From: Streptomyces spinoverrucosus
GTDB lineage: Bacteria; Actinomycetota; Actinomycetes; Streptomycetales; Streptomycetaceae
Reading direction: 5' to 3'
Assembly (NCBI RefSeq): GCF_006539505.1
Contig: NZ_BJND01000007.1
Coordinates: 62,001-126,000, forward strand
Length of the DNA stretch: 64,000 bases
Of this stretch, positions 16,722 through 25,362 are shown piece after piece (positions within the stretch are counted from its first letter, which is position 1; each line of letters opens with the position of its first letter). The notes under the pieces were generated by a model. It made no database searches and was not told the origin of the DNA. It worked only from the letters and a program-made list of their open reading frames with translations. The position numbers and the translations under genes were made by a program.

Positions 16722-19700
16722 TCAAGGACCGCAGACGTCCCGGTACGGCACCGACGGCACATACCGCCGCCACTCGGCCTCGGTGGGCCCACCGCCCGCA
16801 CGGGCGCACAGTGCGTCGGCGGCCCGGTCTGGGTTCATCTCCCGTGAACGGGCGGCCAGATGGGGTGGACCGACGCTCAGTCGGTCACCGCTCCCGGTGA
16901 ACTCCAGCCGCAGCACGGGCCCGTCCCCGACCGGCAGTACGGCGGCCGGCAGCCCCGGTGCCGCCGTCTCCCACACCCGTACCGATCCGTCGGATGCGCT
17001 CACGGCGAGCAGCGCGCCGTCCGCCGAGAACTCCAGGACCGGCCGGTCGATCGACGGGTCCACCGCGCGCAGGACGGCGATCCTGCGCCAGCTCCGGGTG
17101 TCCCACAGCGTGACGCGGCCGTGGGTGTCGGAGACGGCGAGACGGCGGCCGTCGGGGCTGAAGGCACCGGCGACGAGGTAGTCCTCGCCGGTGACCGCCT
17201 CGCGTTCGCTGCCGGTGGCGAGGTCGCGGAGGGTGCCTTCGGAGGTGAGGGCGACGCGGCGGGCGGGGTCGGCGGCCACGGTGTCGGTGCGGGTGGCGGC
17301 GGTCGCCGGTGCGGTGCGCCAGGCCTCGCCGGTCAGTCCGTGCAGCGAGAGGGTGCGGACGGTGCTGGTGCGTCCGCTCTCCCGGTAGCGCAGCACACCG
17401 GCGGCCGCGTCGAGGCGGATGTCCCCGATCGCGGACGCGGCGAGCGGGTGGGTGAGCAGCGGCTCGCGCGGGCCGCCGTCGGCGGGGGGCGGGGTGTCGG
17501 TGCGCCACAGGGAGAGTGCCCCGCTGCTCCAGGTGAGGGCGTAGGCGCCGGAGAAGTCCACCGCGAGCGCGCCGCCCGCCACAGGCAGCCGGGGGCGTTC
17601 CCGACCCGCGCCGAAGTCCCAGGTCACGACGCCGTCCGTGGTCGCGGCGGCGACGGCACGGCCGTCGGGGGTGAAGGTGAGCTGCTCCGCCTGGCACAGG
17701 GCCCGCTCGGTCGCCCGGGGAATCCGGGTGGGGACCGGGCGGGCCGTTGTGACGTCGAGGACGTGCAGACGGCCGTCGGTGTCCGTGCACCAGGCCAGAC
17801 GGCGGTCGTCGGGGCTCAGCACGGGCAGGGCGCCGCCGTCCTCGGGCCGGGTGTCGCGTACGAGGAGGCGGTTCCGGCGGATGTCCCACACCTCCACCAC
17901 CGAGCGTGCGTCCGGCCGGTCGTGCAGCAGCCGCCGTACGACGAAGGTGTGCCCGCTCGGCCCGAACGCCCCGTCCGTGTCGGTCGCCGGACCGGTGGTG
18001 AGCGAGCGTGTGCCGCCGTCGGCGAGGTCCCCTATCAGCAGCTCGCGGCGGCCCGGGCCCCAGTACGCCACCAGCCTCCCGTCGGCGCTGACGTCGACGA
18101 CGCCCGCCGACAGGCCGCGCCGCTGGTCTGTGCGCAGGCGGCGGTGCCCCGGCACGTCCCACTGCACGGCCCGGTCGTGCGCAACCGAGGTCAGTACCCG
18201 GCCGTCCCGGCCGAGCCAGGCGGGCGCGTTCACCGCGCGGCCCCCGTCCTCGGGCTGGGTGAAGGCGTCGCGTTCGCTCTGTGCCGCCGCCGTGCGCAGC
18301 GCCTGCCGGGTCTCCGGCAGGTCCGCGGTGTGCCAGGCGGCGAGGGCGAGCCGCATAGCGGTGCGCGGCTCGGTGGCCCGGAGGGTGTCGGCGAGGGCGG
18401 CGACCCGGCGGGCCTCGGCCTCGTCGCGGCGCTGCGCGCTCACCTCGCTCTGCCGCCAGGCGGCGACACCGGCCAGCACGGCAAGGCACAGCAGCGCGGC
18501 GAGCGCGCCGGTCAGCGCCCGCAGCCTACGCGTGGCCCGGGCGGCCACCCGAAGCCCGCGCTCGTGCGCCTCGACACTCGCGGCGAGGAAATCCCGCTCC
18601 AGCGCGGTCAGTTCACCGGCCGCGCCGCCGAACACCTCCCGCGCCTCCGTCAGGCGTACCCCTCGGTACAGGGCGCCCTCGTCGCGCGCCAACTCGGTCC
18701 AGGCGCGGGCCGCCTGAGTGAGGCGGCGATGGGCGCGGAGCCGTTCCCGGCTGTCCTCCACCCAGCCGCGCAGCCGGGGCCAGGCGGCGATGAGGGCCTC
18801 GTGGGCGAGGTCGACGGTGTCGCCGTCGACGGTCAGCAGGCGGGCGCGGACGAGCCGTTCGAGGGCCTGCGCGGTCAGCGGATCGGAGCCGAGTTCCGCG
18901 CGGTCGACGGGCCGCCGGGTGTCGGCGGTGCCGTCGCCGGGGTTCACCAGGCGCAGCAACAGGGCACGGACGGCGGCCTGCTCGTCGGGGGCGCAGTCGG
19001 CGTGGAGCGCCTCGGCGGTGTGCGCGACGGCGCCCCGCACCCCGCCGACGGCCTCGTACGCGGCGAGGGTGAGCGTCTTGCCGGTGCGCCGCCGCCAGAC
19101 CTCGCGCAGGGCGTGGGCCATCAGCGGCAGACCGCCGGGTTCACCGGCCACGTCGGCGACGATCCGGGCGGTCAGGGCGCGTTCGACGACCAGGCGCCGG
19201 GCGGCGGCCGGCCGGACGACGGCCTCGCGCAGCTGCGCCGGTGCCATCGGCCCGACCAGCAGGGTGGAGTCGCGCAGCGCGTGGGCGAGCGGGCCGTGCT
19301 CGGCGCAGCGGCCGTAGAAGTCGGCGCGCACGGCGAGCACGACACGCAGCCGGTGCGCCGGGTCCAGGGCCGTGAGCAACCGCCGTACGAACCGCTCGCG
19401 TTCGGCCGCGTCGGCGCACAGGGCGAAGACCTCCTCGAACTGGTCGACGACGAGGACGGTGTCGCCGGGCGCCGGGTGCGGGGTGAATAGGGCGGCGTGG
19501 GTGCGGTCGGGGTGGGCACCGGGGGTGAGGACCCGGATGGCGGCGGGCCGCAGCGCCGGGCCGTCCGCCTCCCGCACGCCGGGGATCAGCGGCCCCGGGC
19601 CGTCCGCCTCCCGCACGCCGGGGATCAGCGACCCCGGCGCGTCCGTCTCCCGCACGGCCGGGATCAGCGGCCCCGGCGCGTCCGTCTCCCGCAGGGCGGG

Positions 19701-20159
19701 GATCAGACCGGCCCGCAGCAGGGACGACTTGCCGCTGCCCGAGGCGCCGACCACCGCCGAGACCCGTCTGCGGGCGGTGAGTTCGAGCAGTTCGGCGACC
19801 AGCTCGGCGCGGCCGTGGAAGTGGTCGCGGTCGGCGGTGTCGAACCGGGCGAGTCCCGGGTATGGGCAGTCGGCGTCGTCCCCGGCGGGCTCGGCCGCCT
19901 CGGCGACGGCCTCGTGCCAACGGCGCGTCCACTCCTCGACGTCGCCACCGCACGCGGTGACGTAGGCCCTCAGCACGGGCAGCGTGGGCAGCCGTTCCCC
20001 GGCCGCGGCGGCGGAGAGGGTCGGGCCCGAGTAACCGGCGCGCGAGGCCATCGCACGGTAGGTCGGCGCGCCCGCCTCGTCGCGCAGCTTGCGCAGTGCA
20101 TGGGCGAAGGACTGCACCACCCCCGCCGCGGGATCCAACGGCTTCTCCCGTCGCCCCAT
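16722..20159 (-). CDS. HTH / nSTAND NTPase / WD40-type propeller protein
   Basis: A 1145-residue signalling protein. Residues about 12-75 form an XRE-like helix-turn-helix. The nSTAND P-loop NTPase follows (PYPGLARF.. lead-in near 100; Walker A GASGSGKSS at 138-146; Walker B VLVVDQFEE at 235-243). A single hydrophobic helix lies at about 547-568 (GALAALLCLAVLAGVAAW). Then comes a C-terminal WD40-like propeller (LAVSDTHGRVTLWDTRSW, LLAVSASDGSVRVWET). Between Walker A and B there is a fourfold 13-residue repeat made by a 39-bp minisatellite. Start ATG 20159 has GGGGGAG just upstream. Such proteins are common in Streptomyces and act as sensors or switches; the ligand is unknown. The neighbouring GT39-like gene is divergent. 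Confidence 0.88.
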   Translation of the reverse strand: MGRREKPLDPAAGVVQSFAHALRKLRDEAGAPTYRAMASRAGYSGPTLSAAAAGERLPTLPVLRAYVTACGGDVEEWTRRWHEAVAEAAEPAGDDADCPYPGLARFDTADRDHFHGRAELVAELLELTARRRVSAVVGASGSGKSSLLRAGLIPALRETDAPGPLIPAVRETDAPGSLIPGVREADGPGPLIPGVREADGPALRPAAIRVLTPGAHPDRTHAALFTPHPAPGDTVLVVDQFEEVFALCADAAERERFVRRLLTALDPAHRLRVVLAVRADFYGRCAEHGPLAHALRDSTLLVGPMAPAQLREAVVRPAAARRLVVERALTARIVADVAGEPGGLPLMAHALREVWRRRTGKTLTLAAYEAVGGVRGAVAHTAEALHADCAPDEQAAVRALLLRLVNPGDGTADTRRPVDRAELGSDPLTAQALERLVRARLLTVDGDTVDLAHEALIAAWPRLRGWVEDSRERLRAHRRLTQAARAWTELARDEGALYRGVRLTEAREVFGGAAGELTALERDFLAASVEAHERGLRVAARATRRLRALTGALAALLCLAVLAGVAAWRQSEVSAQRRDEAEARRVAALADTLRATEPRTAMRLALAAWHTADLPETRQALRTAAAQSERDAFTQPEDGGRAVNAPAWLGRDGRVLTSVAHDRAVQWDVPGHRRLRTDQRRGLSAGVVDVSADGRLVAYWGPGRRELLIGDLADGGTRSLTTGPATDTDGAFGPSGHTFVVRRLLHDRPDARSVVEVWDIRRNRLLVRDTRPEDGGALPVLSPDDRRLAWCTDTDGRLHVLDVTTARPVPTRIPRATERALCQAEQLTFTPDGRAVAAATTDGVVTWDFGAGRERPRLPVAGGALAVDFSGAYALTWSSGALSLWRTDTPPPADGGPREPLLTHPLAASAIGDIRLDAAAGVLRYRESGRTSTVRTLSLHGLTGEAWRTAPATAATRTDTVAADPARRVALTSEGTLRDLATGSEREAVTGEDYLVAGAFSPDGRRLAVSDTHGRVTLWDTRSWRRIAVLRAVDPSIDRPVLEFSADGALLAVSASDGSVRVWETAAPGLPAAVLPVGDGPVLRLEFTGSGDRLSVGPPHLAARSREMNPDRAADALCARAGGGPTEAEWRRYVPSVPYRDVCGP
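19561..19712. repeat. 39-bp coding minisatellite, about four tandem copies
   Basis: Four head-to-tail units with period exactly 39 (GTCCG anchors at 19563, 19602, 19641, 19680). Units 1-2 and units 3-4 are most alike, suggesting stepwise duplication. The unit is in frame and encodes repeats of the type VRETDAPGPLIPG just after the P-loop helix of the nSTAND NTPase. Confidence 0.9.
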
Positions 20160-20272
20160 ACCCGGCTCCCCCCTGTTCACCTGCCGTTCCCACGCTAACA
20201 ACCGGCCCACGGCGATTGATTGGCGCTCCGGACGGGGGCTGCCCATCAATCCCTCGGCGCCTGGACTCGACG

Positions 20273-21763
20273 GTGCGCAGTCCCCGTTCCGTTCCACACG
20301 CACCGGAGTCCGTCATCGTCACCGTCCAGTCCTCAAGGCCCGTCACCCGCATATCGGTTCAGGAGTCCCCGCCCCGTACGCGCGGTTACGCCGTCGTCCT
20401 CGTCCCCGTCGCCGTGTCCCTCGCCCTGGGGCTGTGGGGCGTGCGGCGCGGCGGCAGCATGTGGCGGGACGAGGCGGTCACGTACGACATGGCGCGGCGC
20501 GAACTGCCCGAGCTGTGGGCGACGCTCGCCGAGGCCGATGCCGTGCACGGCCTGTACTACCTGCTGATGCACGGCCTGTTCCGGCTCTTCGGCGACGTGG
20601 ATCCGCTGCTGGTGCTCCGGCTGCCGTCGGTCCTGGCGACCGCCGCGGCCTGCGGCACGCTGGCCCTGCTCGGCCGCCGCCTCGCGGGGCCGCGCGCCGG
20701 GCTGCTGTCCGGTGTGGTGCTCGCGCTGCTGCCGCCGGTGCAGCGGTATGCGCAGGAGGGGCGGTCGTACGCGCTGGTGTGCGCGCTGGTGGTCTGGGCG
20801 ACGTATCTCCTCGTCCGGGCCGTGACGACCGGGAGCCGCCGGGCCTGGGCCGGGTACGGGGCGGTGCTGCTGGGCGCGTGCCTGCTGCACGAGTTCGCCG
20901 TACTGGCCCTGGTGGCGCACGCCGTGGCCGTGCCCGCCGTGCGGCGCCGGGCCTGGATACGGGCCGCCGTGCCGGTCTGCGCCGGGGTCGCGCCGCTCGC
21001 CGTGTTCAGCGCGGGCCAGTCGGCCCAGGTGGCGTGGATCGGCGGCCTCGGGGCGGGTGCCGTCGCGAGCTTCGCCGGGGTGGTGGTGCTCGGCGTGTGC
21101 TGCGCCGCGCTGCTGTGCGGAGGTGGTGGGCCGGTACGGCTGCCGGTGCTGGCGCTGGCCCTGCTGGCGCTGCCCGCGCTGCTGCTGATGCTGGCGTCGC
21201 TGGTCAAGCCGCTGTACGTGGACCGCTATGTGCTCTACGGCCATGCGGGCACCGCCCTGCTGATCGGCGCCGCGGTGGACCGGCTGGGCCGGGCCCGGGC
21301 CACCGCGCTGCTCGCGGCCGGCGCCGCCGCCCTCGCCCTGCTGCCCTACTCGGCGCAGCTGCGCGCACCCGCCAGCCGCACCGACGACCTCACCGCGATC
21401 GCCCAGGCAGTGCGCGAGGCCCGGCGGGACGCCGACGGCATCCTCTATCTCCCGGCGCGACGGCGGGTGTGGTCGCTGCCGGATCCGACGGCCGTACGCG
21501 GGCTGCGGGACATCGCCCTGGACGGCACCCCGGCCGACTCGCACACGCTGTACGGCACGGAGGTGCCCGCGTCCGTCCTCAGGGCCCGGATGCTGGCGAC
21601 ACCGCGCATCGTCGCCCTGCGCGACCCGGCCGGGCAGCCGCTGGACCGGACCGAGCCGGAGCTGGTCAAACGGCGGGTGCTGGACACGTACTTCGAGGAG
21701 TGCCGGGTGTGGCGGGTGCAGGGGGCGCGGATCGCGGTGTACGCGCGCCCCGGCCGCTGCTGA
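20273..21763 (+). CDS. GT39-like polyprenyl-linked glycosyltransferase, integral membrane
   Basis: About 496 residues with roughly ten transmembrane segments starting at VVLVPVAVSLALGLWG. The first extracytoplasmic loop carries the acidic pair in MWRDEAVTYDMARRELP that marks GT39/ArnT-like enzymes, which use lipid-linked sugars on the outer face of the membrane. The final ~130 residues form a soluble domain (DLTAIAQAVREARRDADGIL). The acceptor is unknown. GTG 20273 is the most likely start, but there is no strong ribosome site, so the start is uncertain; the frame is open to 20096. It is divergent from the nSTAND/WD40 gene and ends six bases from a convergent methyltransferase gene. Confidence 0.78.
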   Translation: MRSPRSVPHAPESVIVTVQSSRPVTRISVQESPPRTRGYAVVLVPVAVSLALGLWGVRRGGSMWRDEAVTYDMARRELPELWATLAEADAVHGLYYLLMHGLFRLFGDVDPLLVLRLPSVLATAAACGTLALLGRRLAGPRAGLLSGVVLALLPPVQRYAQEGRSYALVCALVVWATYLLVRAVTTGSRRAWAGYGAVLLGACLLHEFAVLALVAHAVAVPAVRRRAWIRAAVPVCAGVAPLAVFSAGQSAQVAWIGGLGAGAVASFAGVVVLGVCCAALLCGGGGPVRLPVLALALLALPALLLMLASLVKPLYVDRYVLYGHAGTALLIGAAVDRLGRARATALLAAGAAALALLPYSAQLRAPASRTDDLTAIAQAVREARRDADGILYLPARRRVWSLPDPTAVRGLRDIALDGTPADSHTLYGTEVPASVLRARMLATPRIVALRDPAGQPLDRTEPELVKRRVLDTYFEECRVWRVQGARIAVYARPGRC

Positions 21764-21768
21764 GTCGC

Positions 21769-22674
21769 CTACAGCGCCCTGCTCGCCGTATGCACCGTCT
21801 GCGCCGCCAGCAGGAAGAGGTCCGGGCGGTGGTGGACGCTCGCCTTGTCCTCGGGGTCGAGGAGGCGGTCGAGGGTGGTGCGGTCGGTCGCGTCGAGGCG
21901 GTCGGCGAGGGCCTCGCGGATGCGGGAGAGGGTCGCGGCGACGTAGGCGCGGGCCCGGTCGGGGGCCGGGGCGGGCAGGTCGAGCAGGAAGCTGCGGGTA
22001 CGGGTGTGGGCCAGGCCCGCTGCGGTCAGCAGCGCCGGCCAGTCCTCCGTCTCGTCGACCGTGCCGGCCAGCGCCGCGCGCATCTCGGCGAACCACTCCT
22101 CCTCGACCGCGTTCAGCCGGGCCTGGAGCCCCGGGCGGCCGATGCCGATGTCACGTGGCAGGAACCGCGTGGGCAGGCCGCCCTCCACGATCGCCAGCGT
22201 GCCGCCGGGTGCCAGCCGTTCGGCGAAGGCGGCCAGGGCGGCGCGCTGGTCGCCGAGGTGGTGCAGGCTGCGGCTGGCCCACAGCAGGTCGGCCGGGTAG
22301 TCGAGGTCGCCGAGGACGTCGGGCAGGTCACCGGCCAGGGTGCTGAACCGGTCGGCGAGACCGAGGCGGGCGGCGCGGTCGCGGGCCCGGTCGAGGAGCG
22401 GCTCGGAGCCGTCGACGGCGACGATCCGGGCGGCCGGGAAGGTCTCGGCGAGCAGACAGGAGACGACGCCGGGTCCGCTGCCCGCGTCGACGATCAGGCC
22501 GGGGTTGGTCTGCTGCTTCGCCAGCCAGGCCAGGGCCCGCTCGTACAGGGGCGAGAACAGCTCGGCGCCCGCCTCCAGCAGCGGGGCCATCTCGGTCCAG
22601 TCGATCTCGGCGTGGTCGTGGTGCTGACCGTGCCGGTGCTCGTGCTGGTGGGCGTGGTGGTGGTCGTGCGCCAT
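21769..22674 (-). CDS. Class I SAM-dependent methyltransferase with His-rich N-terminus
   Basis: A 301-residue methyltransferase. Motif I is VDAGSGPGVVSCLLA, the acidic motif II region is IVAVDGSEPLLDRAR, and LAPGGTLAIVEGG follows as a post-motif strand. Before the fold, residues 3-21 contain eleven histidines (HDHHHAHQHEHRHG..), a likely metal-binding extension. Start ATG 22674 has GGAGAGG upstream. The methyl acceptor is unknown. The stop lies six bases from the convergent GT39-like gene. The divergent PhyH-type oxygenase begins 130 bases away, and shared regulation is possible but not shown. Confidence 0.85.
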   Translation of the reverse strand: MAHDHHHAHQHEHRHGQHHDHAEIDWTEMAPLLEAGAELFSPLYERALAWLAKQQTNPGLIVDAGSGPGVVSCLLAETFPAARIVAVDGSEPLLDRARDRAARLGLADRFSTLAGDLPDVLGDLDYPADLLWASRSLHHLGDQRAALAAFAERLAPGGTLAIVEGGLPTRFLPRDIGIGRPGLQARLNAVEEEWFAEMRAALAGTVDETEDWPALLTAAGLAHTRTRSFLLDLPAPAPDRARAYVAATLSRIREALADRLDATDRTTLDRLLDPEDKASVHHRPDLFLLAAQTVHTASRAL

Positions 22675-22803
22675 GGGGGTCAGCCTCTCCTCCGGATGCG
22701 GCCAGCGTGCGACGGGACACCGGGGTGGAGCAAGAGACGTTGCCGAAGCGGCAAACCGAGGCCGCGAAAAATGAGGTGCCCGGAAGGGGCCCGCTCCCCC
22801 ACG

Positions 22804-23586
22804 ATGGCCCCCATGGACGACGAGCTGGTGGAGCGCTTCCTCGAGGACGGGTTCGTGAAGATCGAGGGCGCCTTCCCGCCCCGCGTCGCCGAGCACTGCG
22901 CACGGCTGCTGTGGCGGGAGACGGGATACGACCCCGCCGACCCCGGCACCTGGAAGGACCCGGTGCACTGGGTGTACGACATGGCGCAGGGACCGTTCGC
23001 CGCCGCGGTCAACTCACCTGTGCTGCACGAGGCGTTCGACGCGCTGGTCGGCGCGGACCGCTGGATGTCCCGCTACTCGCTGGGCACCTTCCCGCTGCGG
23101 TTCCCGCACGAGGAGGAGCCGGACGACGCGGGCTGGCACATCGAGGGCAGCTACGCCCCCGAGGGCACCACACTGCCGCACACCAACCTCCGGTCGAGGG
23201 ACCGGGCGCTGCTGATGCTGTTCCTGTTCAGCGAGGTGACCGAGGCGGACGCCCCCACCCGGATCAGGGTTGGCTCGCATCTCGACGTACCCCCGGTCCT
23301 GGAGCCGTACGGCGAGGACGGCGCGTCCTTCCTGGAGCTGGGCCCGAAGGTGGATGCGGCCTCCGCGCACCGCCCGCTCGCGTACGCCACCGGCCGTCCC
23401 GGTGACGTCTACCTCTGTCATCCGTTCCTCGTCCACGCCGCCCAGCCGCATCACGGCACGCGCCCCCGTTTCATGGCGCAGCCGCCGCTGCACCCCGCCG
23501 AGCAGCTCCAGCTGGAGCGGGCCGACGGGGACTACTCGGCGGTGGAGTTCGCGATCCGCCGGGGTCTGGAGCCTCGGGAGGCCTGA
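22804..23586 (+). CDS. Phytanoyl-CoA dioxygenase (PhyH) family protein
   Basis: A 260-residue protein resembling Fe(II)/2-oxoglutarate-dependent PhyH oxygenases. The first metal site appears as H112-x-E114 (WHIEGSY), where most family members have HxD; the distal histidine is likely H211 in CHPFLVHAAQPHHG. The 2-oxoglutarate-binding arginine may be in GTRPRFMAQ. It probably hydroxylates a small molecule, substrate unknown. Of two close ATGs, 22804 is chosen because GGAAGGGG lies about 14 bases upstream. A His-rich methyltransferase is divergent from it. Confidence 0.8.
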   Translation: MAPMDDELVERFLEDGFVKIEGAFPPRVAEHCARLLWRETGYDPADPGTWKDPVHWVYDMAQGPFAAAVNSPVLHEAFDALVGADRWMSRYSLGTFPLRFPHEEEPDDAGWHIEGSYAPEGTTLPHTNLRSRDRALLMLFLFSEVTEADAPTRIRVGSHLDVPPVLEPYGEDGASFLELGPKVDAASAHRPLAYATGRPGDVYLCHPFLVHAAQPHHGTRPRFMAQPPLHPAEQLQLERADGDYSAVEFAIRRGLEPREA

Positions 23587-23606
23587 CCCCGGCGGACCGG
23601 ATCGGG

Positions 23607-25331
23607 TCAGGGCAGCGGCGGGTAGGCGTTCGCCATCAGCTGCTGGAACTGCGCCGAGAACCAGTGCCCGGACAGCGGCGCGTCAGGCAGGGAGCCGGAC
23701 ATGTTGAAGCCGTTGCGGGCGTTGCCCTCGTAGGTCGGGTCGCACATCCGGTCGAAGCCCTTGCCCTCGTCGTTCGGGATCTCCCGGCTGGCGCCGTCGG
23801 ACTCGCCCGGCGGCTTCATCCATACGTAGGCGTCGATCCCGGCGGCGGGAGCGGCCTGCGGGCGTTCGCCGAGCCCGGCACCGGACTGGTTGCACCAGTT
23901 GCCGATGTGGATCCGGCGGTCGTAGCGGCCGCCGTCGACATAGGTGTCCACGGTGGTCGTCGCACCCGGACCGGCGGGCCGAGCGCTGCCGCCCCAGCCG
24001 TTGCGGGAGGTGTCGATCAGCATGCCGATGGAGGAGTTGAAGCCGACCGAGACCAGCTGGTTGCGGAAGGCCTGCGCGAACGACAGCTCGTCGACGTACC
24101 GGTTCCAGTCCACCCACTTGGACTCGCGGACCGACTTGCCGGCGACGTTGTCGTTGATGGTGAAGTGGTCCTCCTTCAGGGCGCTGTAGTTCGCCGTGTT
24201 GGTGATGAACCCGTGTACGTCGTTGACGGTGGCGCCCTCGGCGGTCGCCGCCTCCTTGAAGGTGTTGGCCGAGGCGCCGAAGTTGTCGTCCCAGCCGATC
24301 CAGCCGTGGTGTCCGGCGTCGACGTAGTTGTAGACGTTCGCCACGTCGCCGAGCTTGTTGAGCGCGTAGCCGACGCCCTTGACGTAGTTGCCGTTGGCTT
24401 TCATCACGTCGCACTGCGGGGTGGCCGTCGGGCGGCTGCCGGTGTTGGTGACGAGGTTCGGCAGCGAGTCGATCTCGACGGTGGTGACGATCCGCAGCGA
24501 GGCGTACTTGGGGTCGGCGAGGATCGCGGCGATCGGATCGATGTACTCCGTCTTGTACCGGTCGATCTCCGTCGGGCCCAGCTCACCGTTGGAGGCGAGG
24601 GCCGCGCAGTCCCGGCCGGGCAGGTTGTAGATGACCAGCTGCACGACCAGCTCGTCGGAGCCCTTCTGGCTCAGCGCCTCGTCGAGGTGGTCCCGCAGGC
24701 CCATGCCGCCGTTCACGCCGTTGATCGCGGCGATCCGGTCCAGCCACACACCGGTCGGCTGGCCGGCGATGCGGCTGCCGCCCGGCTCGGCGGCGGCCTT
24801 CGCGGCCCACTCCGGGTTCACGTACACCTTGGCTCCGGCGTACGGATTGTCGACCCGTGTGCCCGGGCCACCGGGGTCCGGCGGGTCGGTCGGTCCGCCA
24901 CTGCCGTCGTCGACGTTGCAGGTCACCCCGTCGAGGGTGAAGGTGTCCGGCAGGGCGTTCGTGCCGCTGTAGGTCCCGTTGAAGCCGAAGCTCACCGAAC
25001 CGCCGGTCGCCAGCGTCCCGTTGTAGCTCTCATTGGCGGCCGTGACGGCGGTCCCACTCTGGGTGACCTTCGCGTTCCAGGCGTTGGTGATCCGCTGGTT
25101 GCCGGCGTACGACCACGCCACCGACCAACCGGACTTCGCGGCGCTGTTGTTGGTGACCGTGACCGAGGCGGTGAAGCCGGTGTCCCACTGGTTCTGCACC
25201 GTGTAGTCGACGGTGCAGGGGACGGCGGAGGCTCCTACGTCGCCGGGCACCGCCGCCATCGCGGTCCCGGTCGCACCGGCCACGAGCGCCAGCGCGGCGA
25301 GCAGTGCCGTTCTCGTTCTGGTACGGCTCAT
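23607..25331 (-). CDS. Secreted GH6 exo-cellulase (cellobiohydrolase) with N-terminal CBM2
   Basis: 574 residues: signal peptide (1-27, ending TAMA), CBM2 (about 38-139, bounded by C39 and C138, with exposed Trp and Tyr), a Pro/Thr/Gly linker (DDGSGGPTDPPDPGGPGT), and a GH6 domain (about 162-574). GH6 signatures are VEIDSLPNLV and YVDAGHHGWIGWDDN; the size and motif style resemble Thermobifida Cel6B-type exoglucanases. It cleaves cellobiose from cellulose non-reducing ends with inversion, outside the cell. It lies 31 bases downstream of the GH5 gene on the same strand and probably shares its CebR-type promoter region. Confidence 0.94.
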   Translation of the reverse strand: MSRTRTRTALLAALALVAGATGTAMAAVPGDVGASAVPCTVDYTVQNQWDTGFTASVTVTNNSAAKSGWSVAWSYAGNQRITNAWNAKVTQSGTAVTAANESYNGTLATGGSVSFGFNGTYSGTNALPDTFTLDGVTCNVDDGSGGPTDPPDPGGPGTRVDNPYAGAKVYVNPEWAAKAAAEPGGSRIAGQPTGVWLDRIAAINGVNGGMGLRDHLDEALSQKGSDELVVQLVIYNLPGRDCAALASNGELGPTEIDRYKTEYIDPIAAILADPKYASLRIVTTVEIDSLPNLVTNTGSRPTATPQCDVMKANGNYVKGVGYALNKLGDVANVYNYVDAGHHGWIGWDDNFGASANTFKEAATAEGATVNDVHGFITNTANYSALKEDHFTINDNVAGKSVRESKWVDWNRYVDELSFAQAFRNQLVSVGFNSSIGMLIDTSRNGWGGSARPAGPGATTTVDTYVDGGRYDRRIHIGNWCNQSGAGLGERPQAAPAAGIDAYVWMKPPGESDGASREIPNDEGKGFDRMCDPTYEGNARNGFNMSGSLPDAPLSGHWFSAQFQQLMANAYPPLP

Positions 25332-25362
25332 GAGTGCGGGTTCCTCATCTCTCACAGGTGGG

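Noticed and set aside
16860-19490. Long plus-strand frame opposite the nSTAND/WD40 gene
   Set aside because: It has no recognizable domain and lies on the complementary strand of a gene with clear Walker and propeller motifs.
19561-19712. Possible CRISPR-like array
   Set aside because: The 39-base units are contiguous, with no spacers, and are in frame within a coding gene.
20089-23586. Long open frame spanning the GT39-like and methyltransferase genes
   Set aside because: Only its last 260 codons, from 22804, are coding (PhyH family). The rest runs out of phase with, or antisense to, real genes.
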